The notes beneath the pieces are model-generated. The model worked only from the letters and a program-made list of their open reading frames with translations. It searched no databases and had not been told where the DNA came from. Positions 23,880-37,108 of a DNA stretch of 64,000 bases are shown piece after piece; the first letter of the stretch is position 1, and the number at the start of each line of letters is the position of its first letter. The position numbers and the translations under genes are program-made. This DNA is from Pseudoscleropodium purum. Lineage: Eukaryota > Streptophyta > Bryopsida > Hypnales > Brachytheciaceae. The stretch spans positions 16,740,001 to 16,804,000 of the forward strand of contig OZ017803.1 of assembly GCA_963969395.1 (NCBI GenBank), read 5' to 3'.

Positions 23880-24797
23880 CCCCTAAAGTCAGAAGGCCAT
23901 TTTTTTGTCAAAAAACATTCAAAACTGCCATTTTTGCTATGTTCATCCAAGAAAACAAAAATAATTTTTTTTAGAATTTAACTATAGGATCTTGTATTTC
24001 ACTTGTCTTAGCTCATGTGGTAAGAATTTTATGACATTTGACCATATAGATTGGAAGATATTAGCATTGAAAGTTGAAAAAGAAAGTTTTTTGAACATTG
24101 GCCTACAATTTTAGATGACTTTGACTGCCAATTGTGAAATTTTTTTGCACTACAAACTATGAATTAAAAAATTTTAGTGTTGAAGAATTGAGTTGAAAGT
24201 CTAGGAATAAAAAAATAAAAAAAAACACACTTGATTTTCATTCTTTAAGAAATTGTTAAGTAGAAGTAGGTCCAAGATTGAAAAAAACCCAAAATTGTTA
24301 ATAACTCCAAGATGGAATTGAAAGACAATAATCTCAATGGTGAGATTGTTTTAACAAGAAAACACAACATTTAAAAAAAAAATTGTGAAAAATTGTGGAA
24401 ATTGCATTCAAAATGAATGCTACAATTTTTTTTTTAAGAAGATGCTTAAATTGCCTAAAAAAGAAGATTGTCCGTAACTTTCTCATTATTAGTCCAAATA
24501 GAACGAATCAAAGCTTCACATATAAACAAAAATATAACATTTCAAAAGAAAATAATAATAATAATTTTTTTTGATTTCTTGCAATTTTTTTTGTGCTACT
24601 TGCTAAGTTCAATTTCAGGCTTTTTGTGGTATAAATTTTGCTCCTGGACACCAATTGAAATAAAAATTATATTACCACATAGCTAATCAATTTTTCTATC
24701 TTATGGAAAATTTTCCAAAAAAATCACCAAAATTTGAGGTCACAAGAACCTACCTAAAATTTGATTTGTCCCCCAAGGGAACAATGGGACTTAGGGG
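23880..24797. mobile_element. TTAA-flanked element T3
   Basis: A 918-bp element. It starts CCCCTAAAGTC, ends GACTTAGGGG and is followed by TTAA (24798-24801). It is about 80-85% similar by eye to T4 (25701-26634) along its whole length, in the same orientation. A partial third copy lies between them (about 24940-25590). No coding frame is kept. Confidence 0.7.
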
Positions 24798-24939
24798 TTA
24801 ATTAGGGATTCAAAATCGAATTACGGTTAGTATTGTTTTCAAATCAATAATGAAATTTACAGTCTTCAAGACATTTTCAATTTATACCTTGGTTGACTAA
24901 ATTAAAAGTCCTTGAATCTTTTCAACTTAGAATTATTGT

Positions 24940-25590
24940 ACCATAGATTTTGAATTGAACATTTTTTAGTTTGAAAAGTTAGTTGAGAGTTTTGAAAAAA
25001 AAATTCAAAATAATCCCCCTCGATTTCATTCCTTAAGAAATTGTTAAATGGAAGTAGGTGCAAGATAGAAAGAAAAACTAAATTGTTAATAGCTTTAAGA
25101 CGGAAAAAAAATCTACTAATTGCAAAAGTAAGATTGTTTTAATATGCAGACTAAAGCATGTATTATACAACTTTTTTTGAAAACATTGAAAAAGTTGAAT
25201 TAAGAAATGAATCCAATATTATTTTGTCAAGAATTTGCTAAGATTACTTGTAAAATATGACACTCTTTTACTTTTGCATTTTCTATCCATGTAGAATGAA
25301 TCAAATCTTTCTATATAGGCAAAAGTATATTATATTTAAGACATCAAAGTTTTTAAGAATTATTTTGAGTTTTTGAATTTTTATTGCTAAACAACCTTAC
25401 CTAATTTTTGGTTTGGATGGCATAATTTATTTCCTAGGAACAAATAAAAACAAGAATTATATTCCAAAAAAAGTTGTTCAGTTTTATTATCTTTAAAAAA
25501 AATTCATAAATTCATGCCAAATATTGTAATTATAGGAATGTGCCTAAACTTTCAAGAGTCCCTTGAGGAGACTATTCGGATTTTAGGATT
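24940..25590. repeat. Partial T3/T4-family copy
   Basis: Blocks such as GTTGAGAGTTTTGAAAAAAA, AAGAAATTGTTAAATGGAAG and TTTTGCATTTTCTATCCATG follow the T3/T4 order. It makes a head-to-tail series of three related units between 23.9 and 26.6 kb. The ends are not clear. Confidence 0.55.
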
Positions 25591-25700
25591 TAATTACAAT
25601 TTGTTCACCTATCACTAAGTAAATCAAAACCTCGTTGAAACTCAAGCATGTTGTTGTATAAATATTTTTAGTTCTTTAGAATCCAACATTTTGTAATTAA

Positions 25701-26634
25701 CCCCTGAAGTCTCAAGGCCATTTTTTTGGTCAAAAACCACTCAAAACTGCCAGTTTTGCTGCATTCACCCAAGAAAAGAAAAAAACAAACATTTTTTAAG
25801 AATCTAACCATAAGATCTTGTACTTCACTTGTCTGAGCTTATGTGGTAAACGTTTCATGAAGTTTGACTACATAGATTGGAAGATATTAGCATTCAAAGT
25901 TCAAAAAGAAAGTTTTTTTTGAACATTTGCTTGCAATTTTAGATGACTTTGACCACCATTTGTGAAATTTTTTTGCACTTCAAACTTTGAATTCAAAATT
26001 TTTATGTTGGAAAATTGAGTTGAAAGTCTAGAAAAAAAATTTCAAAAAACACACACTTTATTTTCATTCTTTAAGAAATTGTTAAGTAGAAATAGCTCCA
26101 ATATTGAAAAAGAAAAAACTGAATTGTTAATAGCTCCAAGATGGAATTGAAAAACAATAATCCTAATGGTGAGATTGTTTTAGCAAGGAAATGCAATCTT
26201 GTCAAACAATTTTGTTTTGAAAAATTGTGAAAAAATTGCATTTAAAAATGAATCCAACAAGTTATTTTTTCAAGAAAATGCTTAGATTGCCAGAAAAAAC
26301 AAGATAGTCCTTAACTTTCTCATTATTAGTCCAAATAAAATCAATCAAAGTGTCACATGTAGACAAAAATATAATATTTTAGGAATTTAAAAAAAAATTA
26401 TTTTAACTTCTTGCAATTTTTTTGTTCTACTTGTTGAGTTCAATTCTAGGCTTTTTGTGGTATAACATTTGCTCCCAGTCACCAATTGAAATAAGAATTA
26501 TATTCCTACATAGCTAATCAATTTTTCTATATTATGAGAAACTTTCAAAAAAATTCATAAAAAATCGAGGCCACAAAGAACTTGCTTGGCTGAAATCCAA
26601 TTTGTCCCCCTAGGGGACAATGGGACTTTAGGGA
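25701..26634. mobile_element. TTAA-flanked element T4
   Basis: A 934-bp element starting CCCCTGAAGTC just after TTAA (25697-25700) and ending GACTTTAGGGA just before TTAA (26635-26638). It aligns with T3 end to end. It has no open frame long enough for a transposase. Confidence 0.7.
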
Positions 26635-26755
26635 TTAAAGTTCTAGCTTACATATTATTGTATAGTCATCTGTCTTTGTTTGGATTGTATCCTTATAAGA
26701 CATTAACCAACAAGTAACCCAATAGTTTCAAAGTTTGAATTTGTAATTTAGTTAA

Positions 26756-27650
26756 CTTGTAAAGGACCGGCCTACGTTTTTGGGGTGCATAGAAATTTGA
26801 GGCAAGTATTTGTGACCAGAAATTTCTAAATTTTAACAAAAAGTGTGGACAAGGAATATCTTTCATATGCAACAAATTTCATGACATTTGGAAATAGGAG
26901 TAAAAAATTATAGCCTAATATGCTATTTTTTTTTCGTAACTGGGCAGTATGGGCAAATTAGAAAAAATTGCTTTTTTCAAAAACCGAAATCTGAAATTGG
27001 TTTTCAAGACTTATATATACAAGGAAAGATTTGCCAATCATTCCATTTTGTTCAATGAATCAATAGTTATGAGGATTTTTTGTTTGTGGGCAATTATGGA
27101 TTCTCTACTCTAATATAAACTTTGAAATCCTTTATCTTATCCAATTCTCAATATATTTTGAAAAAATATAATCTTAGTATATAAATTGTTTATTAAAACA
27201 TTTCAACCGTTGGGATTGTCATTTTCTTATTCTTGATAATTTAGTATTTTGAATCATTGTCTACTACTACCTACTTACTATTTTTTCCTATATATTGTAC
27301 AATTCCGAATGATCTGAAATTTTTCAAGCATATGAATAACTTGTCTAGGAGAAAGAATTCTAAGAAGCACCATTGTTTTTGACATTTATTCATAGAAAAG
27401 TGAGCTTGTGAAGTGCAACTATCCGGTTTTTCGTAGGGTAAAAGAAATAATTTTAGTGAATTTAAATGGTTATATCTTGGAGTCCACAAGGTAGAAATAC
27501 CTGAAATTTTTACCACATATTTTTTATTTTACATAGTACAAGATCCTACAGTTACATATGTAAAAAAAATTCTTTTAAATTTGCTATTTGTACTAAAAAT
27601 GACAATTTTTGAGCTTTTTCAGTGAAAACATAGTCATAGAACTTTAGGGG
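26756..27650. mobile_element. TTAA-flanked element T5
   Basis: An 895-bp element. The left end (CTTGTAAAGGACC after TTAA 26752-26755) is degraded. The right end is GAACTTTAGGGG followed by TTAA (27651-27654). Its reverse complement aligns with element T6 at 38068-38992, including the interior block CATATGTAAC-TAGGATCTTGTA. It is non-coding. Confidence 0.65.
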
Positions 27651-28419
27651 TTAAAAGGTAGATTTGGAGATCATTTACCAAATCATTGGTAATATTTGAA
27701 ATTAGAATTATTTATTATCTTTCATATAAATCATATATTCAATATCGACATGCAAGATAAAAACATATATGTAGTTTTGATTATTATTATATTAAGACTA
27801 AAAATAGTGACAATAACTAATTTGTATATAGAATTTATATAGAAAAAGAGAACTACATTACCAAAATGTATTCTTTCGAATTTACAAAATTCCACAGAGG
27901 GCTATAGAATTAAAAGAGTTCAAAAGATCACACCTTTCGTTTTGATCTTTCAAGTTTTCCACGACTTTTTGATTTTGTATCTTTATTTTCTGTCTATCGA
28001 GGTGTCTATTCATGCTTTTCTAACTATTCACATATTCTTATGCACCAAAAGTTGTAACTTGGACATCAAAGTCATTGAATTGGCATAATAAGAGGCATCT
28101 AGGATTCATGCTATGAGAGAATGCGTACCGGGTTCAATTCTCTACCTTGGCTTTCAATGCAACCATGAAGCGAAATAATCAATCTTCAATTGCAAGAGTG
28201 AATGCTTCAAGTCTTGGTTGTGTTGATGGTTCATATCTTTTTATAGATCAAATCGTCAATGGCTTCATCCAATTTTTTAAATCTCCATATAAATTCTAAT
28301 GCACCTATTTCTATTGACAAATATGGACTCCAAATTGGAAATGACTTTGATTCATTTGAAAAATTATCTTGAAAATATAAAAGTGGTGATTTAATTGATA
28401 ATCCCTTCTATAAGTTGGA

Positions 28420-29210
28420 GTTCACTATCTCTAAAGAATTGTTGGGCAACCAATTTTTATCCCCACCTCAAAGTGAAAAAATAGCAACCATTGGATGAGA
28501 TTAAAAAAACCAAAGACCACCCTCCATTGCTATGCGATGTGAATTAAGAAAAAGAAATGTCATTGAAGGCCCAATAGCCGCATGATTCAAAAAGATAACA
28601 ATAATTCCTTTTGGAAATTCAACAATGGTGTGATTTGGTCGTATAATTTATGTATGTGGTAGTGATGATAGAACTTTGTTCAATATGTAACATGTAATAT
28701 GTAAATCAAATATTCAAATTAATTAATTCCATTGATTTATGAATTATGCATTATGATTGATTTTGAAAAATGTAATTGGTTGTAGAGAAATGATTGAAAC
28801 TAAATTTATTGAAGGATTTAAGTAAATTTTAGTACAATTCATTTTATAGAACAAATTCAAACTAATTCATTTTATAGAATGAATTCAAATTAATTAAGTT
28901 TAGAGAATTTTAGCAACATGAATAAGACAAATTTTAGTAGCATAAAATTGAAGAAAAAAATGTTGAAGAGATTAGGGTTTTACATGAAATGAAAAAATGA
29001 GAAATTGAATTTTCCAATGTAATTTAGGGTTTGTTCCGCAAAGAAAGCAATTGAGGAGAAAAGAAATGAATTCGGAGTTTGAATGTTTCAATGTAAGGAA
29101 TTGGAAATGGTTTTTGTTCAATGGCTAGATGCCACATGTACAAAAATTATTCCGTGACTACCCTACTATTAGGCTTGTACATGGTTTTACACTATCACCT
29201 CAAAAGAGAC
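28420..29210. repeat. Second copy of a duplicated intergenic block
   Basis: It matches 20280-20537 joined to 21620-22170 (for example GTGAATTAAGAAAAA-AAATGTCATTGAAG, then TAATATGTAAATCAAATGTTC, then TACTATTAGGCTTGTACAT). The first copy has about 1.08 kb between these parts that this copy lacks. Confidence 0.65.
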
Positions 29211-29737
29211 AATACTACTTTCACACATTTACCAAGTCACTAATGTCATATTTTTAGAAATTCAAATAGACCTTTAATCCTTAAATTTTTTGGTGACTCC
29301 AAATGGGCCAATTTATTTTTAAAATGGATATTTATGAACTTAGGAATGTGAAGAGTCACTTAAACTTTTGGCTCATTCTCAAAAGAATCAAGTTAGCCAT
29401 CCATTAGTGTTTTTAGATTTAAATAAAGAATCACTATTGAATTTACAAAAAAATTCAAAGCATGGATGGTTTAGGGATTGTAGAAAAAAGTCACTATTTT
29501 GGAAAATTCTAGCTAATGAGGTGGAGGCATGTGTTCATGGGTAGATAGGGTTAAAATTGTACAACCTTGTATTAGTAAGGTCACATAGAACCTTTGGTAC
29601 GAGAAAGAAGAGGTTGGACAATGATGATTGTTAGAATTCTAATGGGTTTCTAGCATAGATGGTTCATGACCCTCTTCAATGAGCTTCCGAATAGTAAATT
29701 AGACATAGACATAGAGTAGACACTACCCTTTTTTTAA

Positions 29738-30620
29738 TCCCTACAGTTCTATAGTATTTTTGGCTTCATAGATATTTTGAGCAATTTATTATAAATGGAA
29801 TTTTCATTTTCTTCTTTGAAATTTTGAGAAAATATGTGGTTGAGGAGTAGCTTTAAATCCTAACAATTTTCACAACTGTTGACTACATGGTCAAAAAGTT
29901 ATTGCATGATATGTAGTTTTCATGCCACGGAGGGTAGTTCAAGTTTTTTCTAAATCACTTCATATGAGATAAAAATTTGAAATTGGTTTTCTAGATTTAT
30001 ATATACATGGAAAGCTCTAAATCATTCCATTTGGATTAATGAAGTGAAAGTTATGAGGAGTTTTAGTTTGTGGGCAATATGGATTGTCCTCTCTAAAATA
30101 AACTTTGAAGTCTTTCATTTAATTGAAAAAAAATCATAGGATGAAAATTGTTTATTACAATATTTCAACCACAAGATTGGAATTTTTCAATTCTTTTATA
30201 AAATTCTTAACAAATTAAATATTTTGAATCATTCTCTATTTCTTTTGATTTATTGTACTTTTCCTATATGTTGTATGATTCCAAATGATCTAAAATTTTT
30301 CAAGCATGTAGCCAAATTGCCTTGAAGAATGAATCCAAAGAGACACAACCATTTTGGAGATTTTTTCATACCAATGTAACATTGTAAAATGTAACTACCC
30401 ATATTCTCATAGGGACAAAAAATGGATTTTTGTCAATTCAAATGCTAATATCTTGCAATCTACATGGTGAAAATTTCTTGAATTTTTTTCCACATCTTCT
30501 CAAACTAATGTACTACAAGATCCTATGGTTTTATGTGTCCAAAAATGTTTTTTTCGAAAACTTTGTACTTGCACTAGAAATGATAGTTTGGGTTTTTAAA
30601 AAATTCTATTGTGTGTTCTT
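29738..30620. mobile_element. TTAA-family element T7, right end lost
   Basis: It starts TCCCTACAGTTC after TTAA (29734-29737). The interior is similar to T2 and to T5, including GTTATGAGGAGTTTTAGTTTGTGGG. No TTTAGGGG end is found near the expected position, so it is truncated or badly decayed. Confidence 0.5.
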
Positions 30621-33077
30621 TTTTGTATTCCTTCACTTTACCGAATTTGATCTTGAATTTTGGCTTTAGATTTGTGTCAAATTTTTTATTTCTCTCATAA
30701 TTTTTGAAATTTAACAATGAAGTGGTCACTATTGCAAGACCATTTTCTCACTCATTTTTGGTCCTAAAAATACAAGACTTGTTTTTGTACATGTGGAACT
30801 TGGTTACCTTGAAAATGAGCATAGGATGCCAACTTTTTAAAACTTCACATATCAAAAAGAGTCAATTAAAGCACAATTTCAACTACTCCAAAACATTGAT
30901 TTTTTTGCAATACCCTTCACTTCTACATTCTAATCTTCTAATCTATGATTTGGATTGAAACCAAACTTTGAAGAGATGATAAGGACTTAGCTTTCTACGA
31001 GATCCTATAGTTAACTTTGCTTAAAAATGGTAAATTATACTTCAACCTTTTGTAACTTACAAAATCAAGATCCCAAACACCTTCAAAATGACTAGAAAAT
31101 TTAAGGGTTAATATTTGAATGAATGGTCACTATTGGTTTCTAAGCTTGTACAACTCTTAGATTTGCAAATTGAAATTTCAAATATTTCAAAATTCAAAGG
31201 GTTCTCATATATAATTTTGTACCACATTATATATAACTATGAGATTGTATACCATTACCAAAAAACACTAAGTTAAGCTAAAATTTACATACAATCTAGA
31301 TAAACAATTCCAATGTGAAGTTATAAATCAAAATGCAACATGACTTATCAAATAGCAATATTAATCCTTTCATATATATGTGAAATATAAAGAAAGTTCT
31401 AGAATTAATAGCAAGGACAAAGATGATAGAATTAAAATGACAAATTCAACTTCTTAAATGGAGCAATTTAGGTTCACCATATCAATCAACAGAAATTAAG
31501 GTCCCAAACAATATATACCACAGAAAATAGTGAAATTAGATTGCCCCTCAATTCCATACAAGTATTTACTATTACTACACAAGAATGCACTCCTTTTGAA
31601 TTAGGTATTATTGTAATTGACTCATGAACCTCCACATGTGTACACATGAAAATAATTGCAGAATTGTTTGTTGACTTCGATGGCCTGTAAAAAAACTTTC
31701 TAGAAGTAGGGCACCCTAATTATTCAAGCAACCTAATTTCACTATTTACAACTCCCTAGAGTACTTTGGTTTTGAGATTCAGAAATTTGATGACTGAAGG
31801 GAACTCAGCGACCATATCTGCAAATCGTTTTTTCTAATGATAGACATTTGCAGGAGAAGACAACCAACACTGTAGAATTTCACAAAATAACGTTAACAGC
31901 TTGTTGAAAGGTATTGCACAAATCACATGGACAACAGCTGTTAGTTTACAAATCTGTAACCATGATTATCAGACGATATGTGAGTGGCTTCATCCCAGTT
32001 TGTCAATATTAGCAATTGGAGCACCTTGAGCAAACGGTACAGCTCTTGATCTCACTTATATGCAACAGGCTTGGCATGAGAAAAGGGCATCTTCACGTGT
32101 GAAAATGCACCTGCATCAACACAGCACTGCCAAAGTCAAGCACTTCCGCAGGGTACACCTACAAATCAGCAGAAATATATATTATGACTCGTCCTAGAAA
32201 GACATTGTACCCCAAAACCAGAAAAGCATAATAAGGTTAGTCGTAAAGAGGAACCCCCAAACCCCAAAGGCACAATAAAATTAGTCAAAAAGTGCGAGGA
32301 AACTGGGCTCTCTTCCCCTTTGAATTGAAAAAAACAGAGAACTGGAGACCTAGTTTTGCAACCCAGTTCATCCCTAGTTTTGCTTCCACTGATGAGAACA
32401 CTGATGAGAACTCATGAGCATGAGACATGGGGAACTAGGGGTGTAACTCAAGCCAGGAACCATAAGTTTAGAGCTTAACTCAAGATGAAGTGGTAGACCA
32501 CAGTTTAAGCTTAGCTCGGAACTCCAGACCAAGTCCAGACCACTTTACGATTAATTCTAATATATTGCTGAGAAATAGTTTTAAAATAGGACAGTATCCT
32601 TTCCAAGTCAGTAGGGAACACCTTCCGCAACTTACGACTAATGGGTCAACTTCGGAGTTGCCAGCATTTTACAAAACCTGCAAAAAAAAGTGTCGGACAA
32701 GGAAAGAAGGGTCTACGACGAAATATGTGGATTCCATCATCCGATAGGAACAATTTTTATTCCTAATAAAGTCTAAATGTGAATAAAATTTCCAGCTCTA
32801 CTACTACAGTGCCTACCAGTACAGACATAAAAGCAGTACCCATGAAACCGTCCCCATGCCTATGCCCACCACCATCGAGTTCTGGATGCATGCTGGCATC
32901 TGCTAGCACAGGTGTCGGAAAAAAACAACCTCCCCTACCTCTGTACCATAGATACAAAATATGACCTCGCTATGCCAGAAACAAGAAAGGCCGGGCAGGG
33001 CTTTTCCCCACCAAGCTCGTAATACCCTTAACACATTCAGTTAGCTCCTTTGCATTACCTTTGAGCCAATTGCAGTA
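30620..33077. other. Intergenic DNA and VAP 3' flank
   Basis: AT-rich unassigned sequence to about 31.7 kb, then a more balanced composition up to the VAP stop codon at 33078, which may include a long 3' UTR of that minus-strand gene. Short open frames in both directions show no family features. No gene is supported. Confidence 0.5.
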
Positions 33078-35575
33078 CTAACCTCCTAGAAGATAGCCTA
33101 CCAACATGCCCAACAGGCCAACGAGAATAACAAATAAAAATGAAAATCCAGACTGCGACTTTTGATCTTTTAATGCTACACTTCCACCCGATCTTGCGTT
33201 CCCACTTTTGTAAGTTTGCTGCAAACAAGGAAACACACCTCGCATAAGAGATCTGAACGCTTCAATAATGCAGTAACAATGCCGGAATTCAGAACCGAAG
33301 TTTCAATGCTGCGTGACAATGGTGGGGGTTCAGAACTAACCAATTCTTGCTGAAAGCTCCGGCTTTGTTGCACTGCTTGATTCCGCTCTTCTGTCACCGC
33401 ATTGAGAGCTGCCTTTGCCTGTTGGAATACAGAAATCTTCTGATGAGCACTCTGCTCTGAAGGACACTCACCATTTAATGGTGGTATAAACGCTTCAGCC
33501 ACTGCATGAATGGGAAAAAATAAAATGTTGGCAGTAAGAAAAAGTCTACCTCATTCAGCTTGAATTTCCACTCGCTTTCAGTCTTTGAGGTCTGCCACAA
33601 GTTACCAAATAAATGTGAGTTCCAAATATTCCCAAACTGCTAGAAATAATGCGTTATCTCCTACAAATAATCACAGTCCAAGGAAAAATAATGAATAGTG
33701 TGTATTTACCGGATCGGTGAGTAGATGATGCCGTTCGCCATTATCTACTGCCGGGGTTGCTTTTGGTGAATTGCCCTCTTCTTCGTTAGACTCTGTGATA
33801 GGTGATGGTGGTTGAGGCGGTGAAACATACAGAACTTTCAGTTTCGCCTCGTGCACATCCTTACCCTCTTCCTTGTTGAACTGCATGGATTTGTAGGACA
33901 TTATTCATCCAGAAGTGACATCACAGTCAACATGTAAATTGATAAAAACATAGACTAAGAACAACCATAAGCATACAGAACCTAAAAGAAGAGATTCTCA
34001 GATGCATAGCAAGAGAACCGAGGCCAAAAGCACCCAGTAGGCACTAAAATTACAGAAGTAGAACCGTGCGTCCAAGAGAAGAAAACAAAACGAAGTCTAA
34101 ATTACATCTAGCCAAATGTCCTGTCCTATATATAAGTATGGAGTAACACTACAGAACAAGAAGTACCATTAACATGAAATGGGCACGTAAAGGAAAGACT
34201 CAAAACGCATATGTGAGAACACACAATCGTACCAGCTCTTGAGAAACCTCTTTCGATGATGGAGCTATGACACTCTGGACAAGAAACTTGTCCTTACATT
34301 GCATGTCAGGAGGAGCTTCCCGCTGTGCTTGCATTGTAACTGCAAGTCCAAAACACCACAACAAGTATTTACACCCTACACCCTAAACAAGAAAAGCTGT
34401 TAAAATACTCAGGAGAGTTGTGTGAATCACAGTTTCCTAGGTGAAACAACCAAAAATAAGCAGCATCTGCATTTCCAAGAGAATTGTAGAACAATGTGAT
34501 AGAAACAAGGACAGCATTATTACCGGTAACATCTGCACTGCTGTGCGGTTGGACAATCCCAGTATTGGGACGCACACAGTACTTCTTGGGAGAAGTCGTC
34601 TTGACCTGAACAAATGTAAAGTTTCCATATCATCAAGCGCGCATCCATGAGATCTAATTATCCCAGTAAACAGCTAAAAAGACGGCGTCTGAATTGTAAA
34701 GCACAGAGAACTGGAAACCCTAGAAATTCACCAATAATCAATAGCATACAACTCCAAGTCAGGATTAGAATACTTAAAACTTTCAAAATCAGTAGATGCC
34801 ACTCCTTAACTACTAGAGGATGGCAGAGCAGGTGTTTAAACTAATATTTCTAAACTACAGTTTGTTGCATAACTTACATTCAACCTAGTGAGAAAAAATA
34901 AGGGTCTAAGTTCCAAGTACTATCAATTACCTTGAAGGCCACATAATTTTCGGTTGAGTTGACCAGCCGAAGAGAAGATGAAATCTGCTTCTTCAATTCA
35001 ACTGTTGCAAAAGATATCGTAGTGATTAACGCCAGCAAATGTACATGTAAGTAGCACAGATTTACGTTGAAACTACCGGAAACTAGGATAGGTGCACCCT
35101 CCACAAGCAACCCCTATCAAGCAAGACCGTAGATGAATGGCAAAATGCAGATATAAAAATAATCAGAACAATAGGCCGGGCATACTGCTCATGGGTCTCA
35201 AACTCATGAGCGCACTGTCATACATTATCACTCAGCAAATATTTAATTAAATAAACCTAACATCAGCTTTCTCAGCAACACGATTTGATCTCACAAAAAA
35301 TATCATGAGTAGCACCTAGAATTGAGCCTGGTTGACCTTAAAACCCCTGCCATCCAATTAACCCTAACACCACTAAAACTAAGAACACACGCTACAGTGC
35401 TATATCCCAAACATGAAAGATCCGCCAATCGGTACTCAATGCGGTATTGCTTTGACAGAAAATCCACGGACGGATAAGAAAGCATACAACCTAGAACACA
35501 CACGATGCCCAGAAAAAGAATCTTACATGGAAACTTCAGCTCGCCAGGCTGGATGCTGAGAAGTTCGGTGGGCAT
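33078..35575 (-). CDS. VAMP-associated protein (VAP27-like), ER tail-anchored
   Basis: An ER membrane protein whose MSP domain binds FFAT-motif partners at membrane contact sites. Exons in coding order: 35527-35575, 34931-35001, 34524-34605, 34233-34339, 33710-33880, about 33239-33439 and 33078-33218; about 273 residues. The MSP domain (about 1-110) includes ELLSIQPGELKF, VNSTENYVAFK and the FFAT-pocket signature KTTSPKKYCVRPNTGIV. A proline-rich linker YVSPPQPPSP and an acidic Ser-rich stretch follow. Next comes a coiled coil (AVTEERNQAVQQSRSFQQEL) and a C-terminal transmembrane anchor (about 252-271) with a GLLGMLVG helix-packing motif. The junction before the coiled-coil exon is uncertain: CAG acceptors at 33440 or slightly downstream keep frame, and an optional 42-base exon (33550-33591) also would. 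Confidence 0.9.
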
Positions 35576-36840
35576 GGCTGCTCCCCCTGGTCTCCAATCA
35601 CCTCTCGGGTGTCACAGTAAGTAACTCAGGCGAAAATTCCACCTCTCTAATCCCCCACGAAAATGGCACTGCATGACAGAAAGCATCAATTTCTGAGCCT
35701 ATCTTTGAGCGTATTCTGAGACGAACCACCAGTACGACTCCTAAAATCTAATAAACCCAGCACGCTTCTTCAACCACTCAGGAACAAAAAATAGCCACGA
35801 GTAAGCAACCCAACGCTTCAACCTATAGTTTTTTCTTTAAACGTCAACAAACGCTTACTTCACCAGGACATAGCGTCCTTTCTGAGAAAAATCTGTAAAT
35901 CCCTGAAATAATCTAACCGATACACGATTAGATAGAACATGAGAGAATTCGAATACAAGATCACACACAGATCAGCCACATAAGCAAGAAAAAGCACGCC
36001 CTATGCCTGAAAAACTTCTTCCCCTGAATATTTTCTCAAGACTTCCCTCAGAAACAGATACTTTCACAACAGATTATGAATGACATCCAAATCAACCTCG
36101 AAACCACTTCCATATGCCACCCTGGGTACCTAAAAAAACGCGAAACAAGAATCTCTCTACTTTTCTCGTGTTTCCAAACACGCAAACCAAGAAACCTGAA
36201 CACCTACACACATACCAACCCTAACACGCAATTCCTTTCACCGAAGGTTTCAAGTCACGCCGACACTGCACTTAGAATGGTTGAAAGAGGCTCCAAAACG
36301 CCACTTCCACACGCCACCCTAGGGTACCTCGAAACGCGAAACAAGAATCTCTCTATGTTTTCCGTATTCCGAATCACGCATACCAAGAAATCTCAACACC
36401 TAAGCACATACCAATGCCAAGCAACCCTAACCTAACACGCAATTCCTCATCCCGAGGGTTTCAAGTCACACCGACAGTGCATTGAACATGGTCGAAAAAA
36501 ACTCAATACGTTCAGAACAAGAAGCGGAGAATCCGAACGGCGCAGAGAGAACGAACAAAACGAACCTGAGCCTTCAGATCGGCAACGAAGGAGAGGAACA
36601 TGCACCGACGAGGGAGAGCAGAAGGAACTCGAGGATGAGCGTCTTTAGGCAATGTGAAGGTCCCCGATGAAGAAGGTCCTCGCGGGGAGAGACGCGGCGC
36701 GGCTTCACCCGGTAACCACTGGTCGGACCATATCACCGTAGACACGGTGGTAGGGCCGTTCACCCGGGCGGACGGGCGGGAAAGAGCGGGGCTGGGTCGT
36801 CGGGGGGAGGTCCGTGAGACTCGGCCCGTTGGTGAGTGGA
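35576..36840 (-). promoter_or_regulatory. VAP leader and promoter region
   Basis: Upstream of the VAP start. It contains a tandem duplication (36100-36490) and then a very GC- and CpG-rich block at about 36650-36840 that is the likely core promoter of the minus-strand gene. No convincing coding sequence is present; the open frames here are short and unlike any family. Confidence 0.5.
36100..36490. repeat. Tandem ~197-bp duplication upstream of VAP
   Basis: Two adjacent units (about 36100-36293 and 36297-36490) share, in order, CCACTTCCA-A-GCCACCCT, CGCGAAACAAGAATCTCTCT, ACCAAGAAA, CACATACCAA, AACACGCAATTCCT and GGTTTCAAGTCAC-CCGACA. Identity is about 75-80% by eye. Confidence 0.8.
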
Positions 36841-37108
36841 CGTAGTGTGTATATTTTGTGTACGAGGGTTTTGATTGAATATTCCTTTGGACTCATTCAT
36901 TGCTTCATTTGATTTATTTTTAGCCAATTTTGTATGAATAAAGTGTTTGAAATTTTGTTGATTCCGGATGGAAGAGGAAGTCTGAATGAGCTCAACCCAT
37001 GAAGGTCCAATTGACCATTTTTGGGTGGGAATATTTTTTTAATGAAATACATTTTCTACACAAATTAAGTTGGATTGTCATTCTATTTTTATAACCCATC
37101 CCTTAGTA

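Noticed and set aside
28080..28160. tRNA-like GGTTCAATTC box
   Set aside because: The five bases on either side do not form a T stem and no matching acceptor or anticodon arms can be drawn.
33440..33502. Longer VAP exon reaching a CAG at 33502
   Set aside because: The frame (AEAFIPPLNGE) would need one base left over from the previous exon, but that exon ends on a full codon. The other phases meet stops.
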